Positions 1-9,661 of a stretch of 17,500 nucleotides of DNA are shown here, piece by piece. A program made the position numbers and the translations under genes. The DNA comes from Neocallimastix lanati (nom. inval.) (taxonomy: Eukaryota; Neocallimastigomycota; Neocallimastigomycetes; Neocallimastigales; Neocallimastigaceae). The notes under the pieces are model-generated. The model searched no databases. It was given only the letters and a program-made list of their open reading frames with translations, and was not told where the DNA came from. Position 1 is the stretch's first letter. Each line of letters opens with the position of its first letter. The stretch spans positions 1 through 17,500 of the forward strand of contig JACVTC010000507.1 of assembly GCA_016946835.1 (NCBI GenBank). Direction: 5' to 3'.

Positions 1-547
1 GGTATAAAATACTTTTGATAAGTAATTACCACTTTTAGTGTAAAAATATTGAATTGATTAGGTAAGATTATAGTTAAATCTTATTGAGTGGTAGGATAGA
101 TCCTTGCTATATCTTTCCTGATTTGGGTTAAATTGGTCGGGTCAAGATGTTCTTATTAATTATAACAATTTAATTAAATTTAAATAATAAATAACACACA
201 CAGAGTTTTATAATTAAGAATTCAATCTTTAAGATTTATGTTTTATTAGAACTTTATTTAATATATATTTAATAATAAAGTTAACTAAGATTAATATAAA
301 GAATTATTATTGTTATAATTACATTCATTAACTTTATGTTAATAATTCAAACTATGGAATTTCAAATCCTTTTTATACTAAACTAAAATAATAATTAACA
401 ATATAATTAATTAATACATTTTAATCTTAATATATTCATACATGTATATAAACTATATAAAATATAATAATAAAATAATATTGATAAGAATCTTTTAATA
501 CAATAACTATATAATTATTCATAAAACAATTTAATAATAAAACTAAA
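1..547. other. AT-rich region without recognisable gene
   Basis: I see no coding region, RNA gene or clear transposon end in this stretch. It is very AT-rich with short A/T-run and ATT/TAA repeats. A slightly less AT-rich patch at about 85-150 could be a fragment of an old LTR, but I cannot match it to either LTR family in the window. Confidence 0.5.
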
Positions 548-640
548 GTGAGACGACAACACGCGGAACCTATCTGGTGTCGTCGGTATCGTTGTACAGT
601 CTCCTCACAGCTCGTCCAGAGAGCCATTTTGGGAAATCCC
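548..640. other. GC-rich island abutting the Gypsy-1 3' LTR
   Basis: By hand count 50 of 93 bases are G or C (about 54%), while the DNA on either side is mostly A/T. The island starts at GTGAGACGAC and ends in a GGGAAATCCC palindrome directly at the LTR edge (641). It holds an imperfect inverted repeat, GACGACA at 552-558 against TGTCGTC at 577-583. Minus-strand frames read through it (an ATG-started frame opens at 627), but I recognise no protein. It may be a captured exon or RNA-gene fragment, or foreign DNA at a rearrangement junction. Confidence 0.45.
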
Positions 641-1385
641 TGATATATTTTAGAAATTATCTTAATTTTAATATAAAATTAAAAAGTGATAATTTCAATT
701 TATTTTAATAATAACTGTATAAGTTATTTATGAATTAAAAAAAATGTTTTATTAGAAATAACACTAAAAATTTGATTTATTAGAACACTTGTTTTCTAAT
801 ATTTTATTTTATAAATCTTTTATTAAAATTTATTAAACAAAATAAAATTTAAAAGTGATTATTAAAATTATAAAATTAATTAATAATAATAATAATAATA
901 TTTACATGAAATATTTACAAGTATTTATATTTTTCTTTAAAATTAAACTATTTATAATTTATAAATAAAAAGAATAATTAAATAAAATAAAAGTAATAAA
1001 ATTAATAATAAAATAAATATTTAATGATAAAATAAATAAATTTGTTTATTATAAAAATAATTAAAAATATTTTGTTATTTAAATTAATTAATTTTGTTAT
1101 TATAAAAATTATTATTTAATTATAAAATTAATTATAAAAATTATTATAAAACTAATTATAAAAATTAATTATTTTATTTTAAATTTAATCTTAATATTTT
1201 TATTTTGAAAAAAATATATATTATTTCTTTCTTATCTGAGTATATATGTAATTTTTAATTTATTTGATTTATTTATTTAATTAATTTTTTTTTTATTTTA
1301 TTAAATTATTATTAAACTTGGCTAAGGTTAGTTATGATTTTATGTATAATAAATTTTCAAGTTTTATTAATTTTGTTATTTATCA
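641..1385 (-). repeat. Gypsy-1 3' LTR
   Basis: A direct repeat of 6929-7675, with about 15-20 substitutions and several one-base indels by eye (roughly 97% identical). It begins TGATATATTT and ends TTTATCA on the plus strand. It is extremely AT-rich and includes an (AAT)n microsatellite near 881-900, shared with the other copy. Confidence 0.93.
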
Positions 1386-1427
1386 ATTCCTCGGCGGTTA
1401 AGATTGAACTTCGTCCCTTGAAGTTAA
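1386..1427 (-). other. Gypsy-1 3' spacer with weak polypurine tract
   Basis: These 42 bp lie between the integrase stop and the 3' LTR, where the plus-strand priming polypurine tract belongs. In the sense strand the bases next to the LTR read CCGCCGAGGAAT, only partly purine. The tract is therefore degenerate or atypical. Confidence 0.45.
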
Positions 1428-1720
1428 CTATTTTTCTGGAATGATATAAGGAAAAACATTTTTAATATGTACATTTCGATCAAGAAGTTTTCCTGTTTAA
1501 GGATCTTCGAGGACAACTGTATTGAATTTTTGTTTGTTAACTACTTTATATTGTCCATAAAAGTAAGGATTTAACTTACTTCTTCCAATTAATCTTATCA
1601 TCACATAATCTCCGGGTTTATAATTTTTCTTTAGTGATTTCGATAGTCCAATGCGATGTTCCCAATATTGATTTGCGTAATCCGAATATTCTGTTGCTTG
1701 TTTCACCAAATTCTGATGTC
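1428..1720 (-). pseudogene. pol: Gypsy-1 integrase C-terminal tail, frameshifted
   Basis: This is the end of the integrase, in a different frame from the main pol ORF. The open part (about 1709-1500) has a basic, tyrosine-rich segment and a GPY/F-like motif, LNPYFYGQYKVV, typical of the chromatin/DNA-binding end of gypsy integrases. One base appears to be lost near 1720-1727, so the upstream ORF stops at its C-terminus and this tail is out of frame. A second lesion is TAA at 1497-1499: the frame stays coding-like beyond it (TGKLLDRNVHIKNV) and ends at TAG 1428-1430, 42 bp from the LTR. No chromodomain follows. As written the tail would not be made. Confidence 0.8.
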
Positions 1721-4384
1721 TTAGGAATCTTCTAAAATATATTCTTCATCTGATTCATTTGGAACTTTGTAAATATCTGGAAACATTACTTCTAATGGCC
1801 AGGTGTCTTTTCTCCCATAAAGTAATTCAAAGCAGCTAAATTTTGTTTTGGAAATTTTTGTTGTTCTAAGAGCCCAAAGTGCGAATGGTAAATATTCATC
1901 CCATTCACTTTGGTTTTCAACTAAGAGTCTTAGAATTTTCTCTACTTCTCTATTACGGTTTTCAATCATACCATTTGATTCTGGATGATGTGGAGATACA
2001 AAGTGCACCCATGATCCATATAGATCGATCATCATTTTAGTAATATCTGCTGCGAACGAACTTCCGTTATCTGTAACAATTATCTCTGGAGGACCATGTC
2101 TTGATATAACTTCAGTTAAAAATTTTATAACTTCTTCAGTCTTTGTGTTTGGAATGGCTTTAGCTTCAACCCATTTTGTGAAGTAGTCAACCAATGTAAT
2201 AATATACATATTTCCATTTTTAGTAATTGGAAGAGGACCAATCGTATCAAGTCCAACACGAGTAAATGGTTGTTCAACTGGTGTTACATTATCTGCAGTG
2301 TTTTTTGGGATTGGTTTTGGTCTACAAAGTTGACATTTTCTGCAAGATTTGATCCACATCCTAACGTCATTCCAAATGCCGGGCCAATAATATGAATTTA
2401 GTATTCTGTTTACAGTTTTTTCGGCTCCTTCATGTCCTACAGAATGAGCACGATTAATTATATCCTTTTTGTCTTCATCATGGTAGATAACTTTTAAATA
2501 AGTATCATCTTTCTTATAATATAAGGTGTTATCAACAACTTGATAATTCTTAGTGAAGTATTTAATTACTCCTTCCGATAGGTTTAAATCTTTTGGATTA
2601 AGATCAAGTAAAATTGTATTAATACATTTTATAATATCTTCGCTGTCTTTTGAAGGTAGTCTTGAAAGAGTGTCTGCGAAAACATTTTTCTTTCTTTTTT
2701 CATATTTTAGTTCAATTTTATATTTATTAAATTCTTCTATCCAACGCATGTGTCTTCCTTTATTTGGAATAGTATTTTTGTAAAATCCTAAGAGTGGTTT
2801 ATGATCCGTAATGAATATAGTTGGTTTCTTGTTACTAATTAAGTACTGACGGAATTTTTGGATTGCGTAATTAATAGCCAAACCTTCAAGATCAGTTACA
2901 GAATAATTTCTTTCTGGAGGTGATAAAGTACGACTTACACAACAAATTGGGTGATCCAATTTGTCTTCCTCCACCTGTAAGAGGATAGCACCAATACCTT
3001 GAGTAGAGGCGTCTGTTCTAACAATAAATTCTTTATCAAAGTCAAAGTCAGGATAACATAATATAGGATCAGACAATAAACAGTGACGAATGTCTTCAAA
3101 AGCTTCATTACGATCAGAAGTCCATATATATGGTTGATTTTTCTTAAGTAGTTTAAAAAGAGAGTCAGCTCTAATAGAGAAATTTTGTATAAATTTTCTG
3201 TAATAACTAGCAAGACCAAGGAAAGACCTGAGTTCATTAACATTTTTAGGAGCTTCCCAAAGGGCTATACATTGCACTTTAGAAGGAACAGTTTTTAAAC
3301 CATTAGGGGTAAGAACATGACCTAAGACTTCAAATGACTCTTGGAAAAATTTGCATTTTTGAAGATTGAGGGAGAGATTATACTTGGAGAATATTTCAAA
3401 TACTTGTTTTAAATGTTCAATATGTTCTTCAATAGAAGTAGAATATACAACTATGTCATCGATGTAAACGAATAAGCATTTACCAATGAGAGGTAAAAGG
3501 ATTCTGTTCATCTCCCTTTGAAAGTTAGCGGGAGCATTAGTTAAACCGAAAGGCAAAACAACAAAATTATAGTTTCCAAATTTTGTTGTGAAAGAAGTTT
3601 TTTCAATATCTCTGGGATTCATTGGGATTTGGTGATAACCGGAATATAAGTCAAGGGCTGAAAATATTTTAGCACCTCTAACTGAAGAGACAAGTTCATC
3701 GATGAAAGGAAGTGCATATGAATCTTTAATAGTGATTTCATTAAGCCTTCTGTAATCTATACATAGTCTCCATTTCCCATTTTTCTTTCTGACTAATAAA
3801 ACAGGAAATGACCAAGGGGAATGCGAGGGAATAATTAAGCCTTTATTAAGTAAGGATATAATTTCTTCTTTTAGAATATCAGAATGTTCTTTTGATAATT
3901 TATAAGGTTTTAACTTAATAGGTTTTTCAGTAGTAGTAATTATTGAATGTGGTTCAAGGTTAGCAGTTGTTAGCTGACTTAGTGATGTTGCCATACAGTT
4001 TTTGTATTGATTAATAAGACTTTCAAATTTTGATTTAACTTTATCTGGGACAGAATTAAGAATTTCGTTTAAGGTAGAGTTAAATTCACGAATTTCTTCA
4101 TCTTCTTTAGATACATAAATAGCATTCATTAAGGGAATATTATTTGTATCATTTAAGTTAATTATCTGGATTATCTTTTTAAGACCTTTTCTTGTTTTCT
4201 GATATATGAAATCATCATCTGGATCAATAAGTAATCTATATTTCTTTTGAATACTTCCAAAAATAATATCAAAGTATGGATTATCTTGATTTATAATATA
4301 AAATTTTTCATAAATGTTGTAAGTATCATTAATGTTAATTTTCAATGGAACATAGTATTTAGTAGATACTGTAGATCCATTTGC
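1721..4384 (-). pseudogene. pol: Gypsy-1 Pol: end of protease, reverse transcriptase, RNase H, integrase core
   Basis: Residue numbers are from the first ATG of this open stretch (4345; 874 aa). Residues 1-50 hold the protease end (FDIIFG). RT spans about 145-430, with LDLYSGYHQIP, LPFGLTNAPANFQ and the catalytic YIDD at 294-297. RNase H spans about 440-560 (RTDAS, TDHKPL, FADTLSR). Integrase spans about 620-870, with zinc-binding H634, H638, C668, C671 and catalytic D700, D759, E795 (D-58-D-35-E). All these catalytic residues are present, so the enzyme core looks recent. The stretch continues the protease frame across TAA 4385-4387 and lacks only the integrase tail, lost to a frameshift at its 3' end. 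Pol copies element RNA into DNA in Gag particles and inserts it into the host genome. Confidence 0.92.
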
Positions 4385-5290
4385 TTAAGTAATATTTTGT
4401 TCTATTATATCTTCTTCAATTTTCACATCATTAAATTTATTTAAACATCCTGTTGTGATAACATTTACATTTGCTCCTGTATCGTAAAGAATTTTTAAAA
4501 ATACTTCTTTCGTTTTTCCAATAAAGATTGGAATAGGAATATTATAAAGAGAACATAATACATTATCTATTTTTGGCTTACAACCTTGTCCTAATTCCTT
4601 CCTAAGAGTAGGACTAATAGAAAGTAATTGTATAAGACTAATTTTCGGAAACAAGTTGTTAGCTTCCTTAATTATACTAAGCTTATTACCTGGTTCTAAC
4701 ATTTGTATATCTGTCATATTTCTTTTTCTGGTTTGTTTAGTTTGACTGAGAGATTGACTATGAGTTAGAACATCTTTGGTATTGTTTTCATTATTTATTT
4801 TACTATGTTCATTAATTATGTTAATTACATTATTCTCATTATTTTCATTATTACTTTCATTATTATTTCCATTATTATTTCCATTATTGTTTTCCTGATT
4901 ATTTTTCATTTCAGAATCTTTTGTATTTTCCTTTGTATTATTTGGTTCATCAATAATAATTTCATCATTATCATTTAATTCATGTACATTTTGTTTTTCA
5001 TTATTAAGTTCTTCACTTATTTTTCTTCTTCTTTTATTCCTGATTACTTTCTTTTGTTGTTTAACTTTCTTAATGTTTGGTTGATTGAGAATAGATGGTT
5101 TAACAATACTTTTATTATTTGGAGAAAGTTTATTCTTATCCAAAGTACTTGTAGGCACTTTCTTTTTCTGGGCTACATTAATTTGAGGGATTTGATTATT
5201 TTCGTTATTAAGGTAATTTATTGATTGATTTGGTGATACAATTTTAGTTATTTTGGGAGATTGCTTACTCCCATAATTTAATTTAAACAC
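4385..5290 (-). pseudogene. pol: Gypsy-1 linker and aspartic protease N-terminal part (pro frame)
   Basis: This 301-codon open frame lies -1 relative to gag and overlaps its end. It opens at GTG, not ATG, as expected for a product entered by frameshifting. Residues 1-210 are a low-complexity linker, very basic at 60-95 and asparagine-rich at about 125-165. The retropepsin active site is LYDTGANVNVIT, DTG at 270-272. The protease C-terminal motif (FDIIFG) lies beyond the stop at 4385-4387 in the same frame, so that stop cuts the protease domain and is most simply a mutation, not a programmed readthrough site. Protease would cleave the Gag-Pro-Pol polyprotein. Confidence 0.82.
5255..5287 (-). 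promoter_or_regulatory. Candidate -1 programmed ribosomal frameshift signal (gag to pro)
   Basis: In the sense strand the last gag codons read TGT TTA AAT TAA. This gives a canonical X XXY YYZ heptamer, T TTA AAT (5287-5281), directly before the gag stop (5280-5278). Slipping one base back enters the protease frame. A hairpin follows: TGGGAG and CTCCCA (arms 5273-5268 and 5259-5254) with an 8-nt loop, after a 7-nt spacer. Heptamer, spacer and GC-rich stem match known retroviral and retrotransposon frameshift signals, and the frame offset is the right one. Confidence 0.75.
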
Positions 5291-6171
5291 TCTTCTTCTA
5301 ATTCAGGGCAATCATCTTTAACATGACCTATTCTTTGACAATTTAAACATACATTGATTTTTAAATCAGCAAGTTTCTGAGTTATTTCTTGCAATTCATC
5401 ATCTTTAAGTTGTGTAGGTTTCAATGTGACTTTTCTATTTTCAACATTTTGATTAATATAATTATGAGTAGGCTTTATAATATTATTATATTTTTGGTAA
5501 TTATTGTTGTGACTATTATTTATATTATTATTCTTATTATTAAATGTATTATTTTTATTATAAGTACTTGTATAATATGTTCCATAATTATTTTGAGTGT
5601 TATATTTTATATTTCTTTTGTTTGGTTCTCCTTTATCTTTAGATCTATTTGATTCTACTAATTTATATATCTTCTCCTTTTTAGACGTTATTTGCATTGC
5701 ATCTTTTAAGTTTTGCGGTTCTACTTCTAATAAAGCCTCATAGGTTTTAGTTAAAGTCCGAAATGCATTAATATAATAAGAGATTATAACTTCCTTATTT
5801 AAATCAATTCTAATTTTATTTAAAAGTGTTTCAAACCTTATGTTGAATTCTGCAACACTTTCACCTTTCTTAATTGTAGCTGTTGAAAGTTCTAATGACC
5901 TTGAATTTTTAGGAAGAGGGACCCTGTAATGTTCCTGTAATTTACTTATAATGGTGTCATATTTATCTGGGGTAGTTTTATTTAATGAATTTATTACTAT
6001 CTTTCTTGCAATACCAGTAGTAATTGAAATTAAACATTCTATCTTTTCTTCTTCGTCAATTTTATTGGAATTACACCAACGAGTATATGAGAAATTTCAA
6101 TCATCAAATTCTACAGTCGGTTGACCTAATATAGGAATTCTGTTGAAATTAATTGATTTTAAATCGGACAT
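5278..6171 (-). pseudogene. gag: Gypsy-1 Gag with zinc knuckle, one internal stop
   Basis: Gag forms the virus-like particle and packages element RNA. I take ATG 6171 as the start: the sense strand has no ATG in the preceding 630-odd bases, and the frame runs straight into the known gag region. The frame has 297 codons, with TGA at codon 25 (6097-6099) where flanking residues suggest a tryptophan. Codons about 25-160 have retrotransposon capsid character (segments such as YDTIISKLQEHY and VAEFNIRFETLL). An asparagine-rich linker spans about 185-225. A CCHC zinc knuckle, C275-X2-C278-X4-H283-X4-C288, lies at the C-terminus. It ends at TAA 5278-5280 next to the slippery heptamer. Confidence 0.85.
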
Positions 6172-6910
6172 TTTACTCTGGAATTTAGAAGTAATTTTGT
6201 TTTCTCTTTTATATAATTTATATACTTTATTTTATATAATAATTTATTCACTAACAAAATATTTATATATTTAAATTTAATTATTTAATCAAATTTTTAA
6301 TTAATTAGAATTTTATATATATTCAATTTCAATTTATTTATTTATTCACTTAATTATACGTTTCTTTAATATGTTTTTATTTTTGTATATCTTCTTTAAA
6401 GTATTTTATTTAGGAAACAGAGTTATATATAAGGTGGCACAAAATTTTCGTAGCCTTTTTATTATATTTTCGACCTCCACGTATTATATATACTCTCTTT
6501 ATTAGTTTTCACACTATTATTGTAAAGTTTTGCCTTTTCTAAATTAGAGTATCGATACAATAATATGCTATTCTCCTAATAAATTTTCTATTCTATACGT
6601 GCTCTACTCTCTATAATAAAAATCTACTACTCTTTTTCACCTATTCTAATTTATAGTATATTAACTCAACCTAGAATCTAGTTCCAATAGTGTGTTGTTA
6701 ACAAACTATAAACCTATATAACCCTTAATAATTTTTTTTTTTTTTTTACTAATTTATTTATTTCTATTTATTATATTATTATTATTATATTATTTTATAT
6801 ATATACACATATATATATATTTTATTTTTAATTTTAAATTATGAATTTTTATACTAGTTCATACTCTAGTGTTAATAAATAATACTTATTAATAATAAGT
6901 TAGCTGCCTC
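6172..6910 (-). other. Gypsy-1 leader between primer site and gag
   Basis: This 739-bp untranslated leader holds no gene. On the sense strand it has no ATG from 6807 down to the gag start; two ATGs occur only near the primer site (6810 and about 6862). It includes a 16-base A run in the sense strand (T run at 6732-6747) and pyrimidine-rich stretches on the plus strand at about 6540-6650. Packaging signals are usually found in such leaders, but none can be assigned by eye. Confidence 0.6.
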
Positions 6911-6927
6911 TCCGGTTCGAAGGACCA
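6911..6927 (-). promoter_or_regulatory. Gypsy-1 primer-binding site, tRNA type (putative)
   Basis: One base inside the 5' LTR the sense strand reads TGGTCCTTCGAACCGGA. It starts with TGG, the complement of a tRNA 3' CCA, in the usual position for minus-strand priming. Its complement contains GGTTCGAA, resembling a tRNA T-arm, but the spacing to CCA is shorter than in a normal tRNA. I cannot name the tRNA. Confidence 0.55.
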
Positions 6928-6928
6928 C

Positions 6929-7675
6929 TGATAAATTTTAGAAATTATCTTTAATTTTAATATAGAATTAAAAAGTGATAATTTCAATTTATTTTAATAA
7001 TAACTGTATAAGTTATTTATGAATTAAAAAAATATTTTATTAAAAATAAGACTAAAAATTTGATTTATTAGAACACTTGTTTTCTAATATTTTATTTTAT
7101 AAATCTTTTATTAAAATTTATTAAACAAAATAAAATTTAAAAGTGATTATTAAAATTATAAAATTAATTAATAATAATAATAATAATATTTACATGAAAT
7201 ATTTACAAGTATTTATATTTTTCTTTAAAATTAAACTATTTATAATTTATAAATAAAAAGAATAATTAAATAAAATAAAAGTAATAAAATTAATAATAAA
7301 ATAAATATTTAATGATAAAATAAATAAATTTGTTTATTATAAAAACAATTAAAAATATTTGGTTATTTAAATTAATTAATTTTATTATTATAAAATTATT
7401 ATTTAATTATAAAATTAATTATAAAAATTATTATAAAACTAATTATAAAAATTAATTATTTTATTTTAAATTTAATCTTAATATTTTTATTTTGAAAAAA
7501 AATATATATTATTTCTTTCTTATCTGAGTATTTATGTAGTTTTTAATTTATTTGATATATTTAATTAATTAATTAATTTTTTTTATTTTATTAAATTATT
7601 ATTAAACTTGGCTAAGGTTAGTTTTGATTTTATGTATAATAAATTTTCAAGATATATTAATTTTGTTATTTATCA
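6929..7675 (-). repeat. Gypsy-1 5' LTR
   Basis: Direct repeat of 641-1385, beginning TGATAAATTT and ending TTTATCA on the plus strand. It would carry the element promoter and polyadenylation region; in such AT-rich DNA no single TATA box stands out. It is followed directly by CCCCC and by copia coding sequence in the opposite orientation. Confidence 0.93.
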
Positions 7676-8874
7676 CCCCCACGAAAAAAAACTCCTTCTA
7701 AAGTGATAATCATTAACAAAAGAAAAATTTTGAAAGAAAAATTAAAAAGGATTAGAATTCAAAAATCTCAAAAATTTTAGAGAAAAGAAAAACACAAAAT
7801 TATGAAACATCAAAAACTACTCCAAAATACATTGCAATTGTTAATTCTAATTATTTATTAAAAAAAAGGAAGAGAGAGTGTGACTCTTGTACAGATCATA
7901 ATATTTATAAGAAACAAAGTATTAAACAATTAATTAATTTATGAAGACAAACATTAAACAATAATCACATTCCTATAAAACAAATTGATAATTTTAACAA
8001 ATCAAATGAAAATGTTAATATTGAAAATGAAACAAATCAAACAAGCAATGAAATTAATAAACAAATAAATAGTATTGACTTAGATACTCAGCAAACATTC
8101 CTAGAAGCAGTAACTAGTGATGAAAAGGATAAATGGATAGAAGCAATATCAAACGAACTTGAAAACCTCTACAACAATGAAACCATGTCCTTAGTAAAAA
8201 AGCTACTTGAAGGAAGAAAACCTATTGAATATAAATGGGTATTCACAAAAAAATATAACGATAAAGGAGAACTTGAAAAATACAAGGCTAGACTAGTGAT
8301 CAAAGGATTTAAACAAATTGAAGGAACTGATTATGACAAGACATACTCTCTCACTTTATCTGTTGAAAGCATGCGTTTAGTCATCGCAATAGCTTCATTA
8401 CATAAATGGAATATACAACAATTAGACATTAAAGCTGCATATCTAAATGCTCCTCTTAATGAAGAAATCTATATGACAATTCTAGAAGGAGATCCAAACT
8501 ACAAAAACGGTTTTTGGAAACTGAACAAGGCTTTATATGGATTGAAACAAGCAGGAAGAATGTGGAATATAATAACCTCTAATTTTCTGAAGAATATAGG
8601 TTTTACTCAACTAAAAAGTGAACAATGTTTATTTTCAAAATCAAACTCTCAAAAAGAAACTACTTGTATTGTTGCATTATATGTAGATGATATGCTTATT
8701 TCAGGCTTAAATAATGAAATAAACTCCACTGTTGAACTAATTAAAAATAAATTTAAAATATCAAAATGTAGTTCAGTAAATCATATACTTGGAATAACTG
8801 TCGAACCTACTGAATATGGATATAATATTTCACAAAAGAAATATATTAACGATATTTTAAAAGATTCAAAATAA
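7676..8874 (+). pseudogene. pol: Copia Pol: pre-RT linker and reverse transcriptase
   Basis: Coding character starts at the LTR edge in one frame (PPRKKTPSKVI) and passes near 7756-7780 into the frame of the RT. In that frame TGA at 7942-7944 interrupts the lysine/asparagine-rich linker. From about 8125 (QQTFLEAVTSDEKDKWIEAI) the RVT_2 domain is clear: YKARLVIKGFKQ, LDIKAAYLNAPLNEEIYM, LYGLKQAGRMWN, and the catalytic YVDD inside ALYVDDMLISG at about 8680-8710. ATG 8185 lies inside the domain and is not a true start. The frame stops at TAA 8872-8874; the continuing sequence is in the next frame from about 8862, which points to loss of one base in an A run. Confidence 0.88.
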
Positions 8875-9661
8875 ATGAAAATCAAAAATCCTCTACTACT
8901 TGTGTAGGTGAAAACATCAAAGATATTAACAATGAACCATTCGATAGTAGTATCTATCAAAGCGCAGTAGGCTTTCTCATACATTTAGCAAAATGCACAA
9001 GACCTGATATTGCTTGTGCAGTAAACAAAGCATCAAAAAAAAAAATAAAAACCAAAATATGACTGATTGGAAAAAGGTATTACGAATATTTAAATATATT
9101 AACCAAACTAAAGATTATTATTTACTATATAAAAGAGATGGAAATCTTAAAGGCTATACCGACTCCGACTTCGCTGGAGATATAACGAATAGTAAATCGA
9201 CATCTGGAAATATCTACTTCCTAGCTTCAGGACCAGTTTTATGAATGTCAAGATAACAACAATGTGTCTCAAGATCCACTGACGAAGCAGAATATGTTGC
9301 ATTATCAGAAGCCGTTGCAAATGGCCTATGGTTAAAAAATATTCTTGAAGAACTATTTAATAAAAAATTCAAAATAAATCTCTATGGTGACTATAGAGCT
9401 AGTCTATATTCCGCCGAAAATTTCGCTATTGGAAAAAGACTGAGACACATACGTGTAAGTTACCATTTCTTCAAGGAACATGTTGAAAATAATAATGTTA
9501 TCTTACAACATATCAAATCCGAAGACAATCTTGCCGATGTACTCACAAAAGATGTCAATGGAAATAAAATGTTATTCTTCGCAAACAAAATTTTCAAGAA
9601 ATCTTGTTTAGGGGGGAATGTTAAAATATTCACATTTTATTTTATATTTTTATATTACTAA
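8862..9661 (+). pseudogene. pol: Copia Pol: RT end and RNase H, broken by frameshift and stops
   Basis: This continues the copia Pol. One frame runs 8862-9059 (SSIYQSAVGFLIHLAKCTRP), then coding moves to another frame in the A run at 9033-9045. RNase H follows: GYTDSDFAGD, KSTSGNIYF, RSTDEAEYVALSEA and the terminal VILQHIKSEDNLADVLTK. TGA 9242-9244 and TAA 9254-9256 interrupt it within a segment that normally has W-X-S-K/R-K/Q; the first stop sits where a tryptophan is usual. The frame then stays open through the polypurine tract and 42 nt into the LTR, ending at TAA 9659-9661. The D-X-A motif of the last part is altered (LYGDYRASLYSAEN). Confidence 0.85.
9611..9618 (+). promoter_or_regulatory. 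Copia polypurine tract
   Basis: GGGGGGAA lies immediately upstream of the LTR start TGTTAAAA. This is the expected position and composition for the plus-strand primer of a Ty1/copia element. Confidence 0.85.

Larger units (their letters stand above)
641..7675 (-). mobile_element. Gypsy-1: full-length, mutated Ty3/gypsy LTR retrotransposon
   Basis: The element is 7035 bp long, bounded by two direct LTRs (745 and 747 bp) with termini TGATA/TATCA. In the minus-strand sense the order is 5' LTR, primer site, long leader, Gag with zinc knuckle, -1 frameshift, protease, RT, RNase H, integrase (HHCC, DDE, C-terminal tail), short spacer, 3' LTR. Integrase downstream of RT/RNase H defines Ty3/gypsy. 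No chromodomain follows the integrase. At least four lesions are visible: TGA in gag at 6097-6099, TAA inside protease at 4385-4387, a one-base loss near 1720-1727, and TAA at 1497-1499. The outer flanks (ATCCC on the left, CCCCC on the right) do not form a clear target-site duplication. Confidence 0.92.

Noticed and set aside
436-627. 63-codon minus-strand ORF over the GC-rich island
   Set aside because: Only the first half lies in the island; the rest is AT-rich noise, and no family is recognisable.
881-901. AAT microsatellite as a functional repeat or CRISPR
   Set aside because: Simple sequence repeat shared by both Gypsy-1 LTRs; no spacer-repeat structure.
4385-4387. Programmed stop-codon readthrough between protease and RT in Gypsy-1
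   Set aside because: The stop lies inside the protease domain, before its FDIIFG motif, so a mutation is more likely.
2553-5652. Plus-strand ORFs of 65-87 codons at 2553, 4247, 4982 and 5389, and the minus-strand ORF 2935-3243
   Set aside because: They are shadows of the Gypsy-1 pol and gag frames, hydrophobic because of A-rich sense codons read in reverse or shifted.
6901-6927. tRNA gene fragment
   Set aside because: No cloverleaf or anticodon arm around it; the position next to the LTR fits a primer site better.
8781-8984. Minus-strand 67-codon ORF opposite copia RT
   Set aside because: Antisense shadow of a clear RT/RNase H region.
4385-9256. Alternative genetic code with TGA as tryptophan
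   Set aside because: TGG codes the conserved tryptophans in the same ORFs, and TAA stops also occur; mutation explains both.
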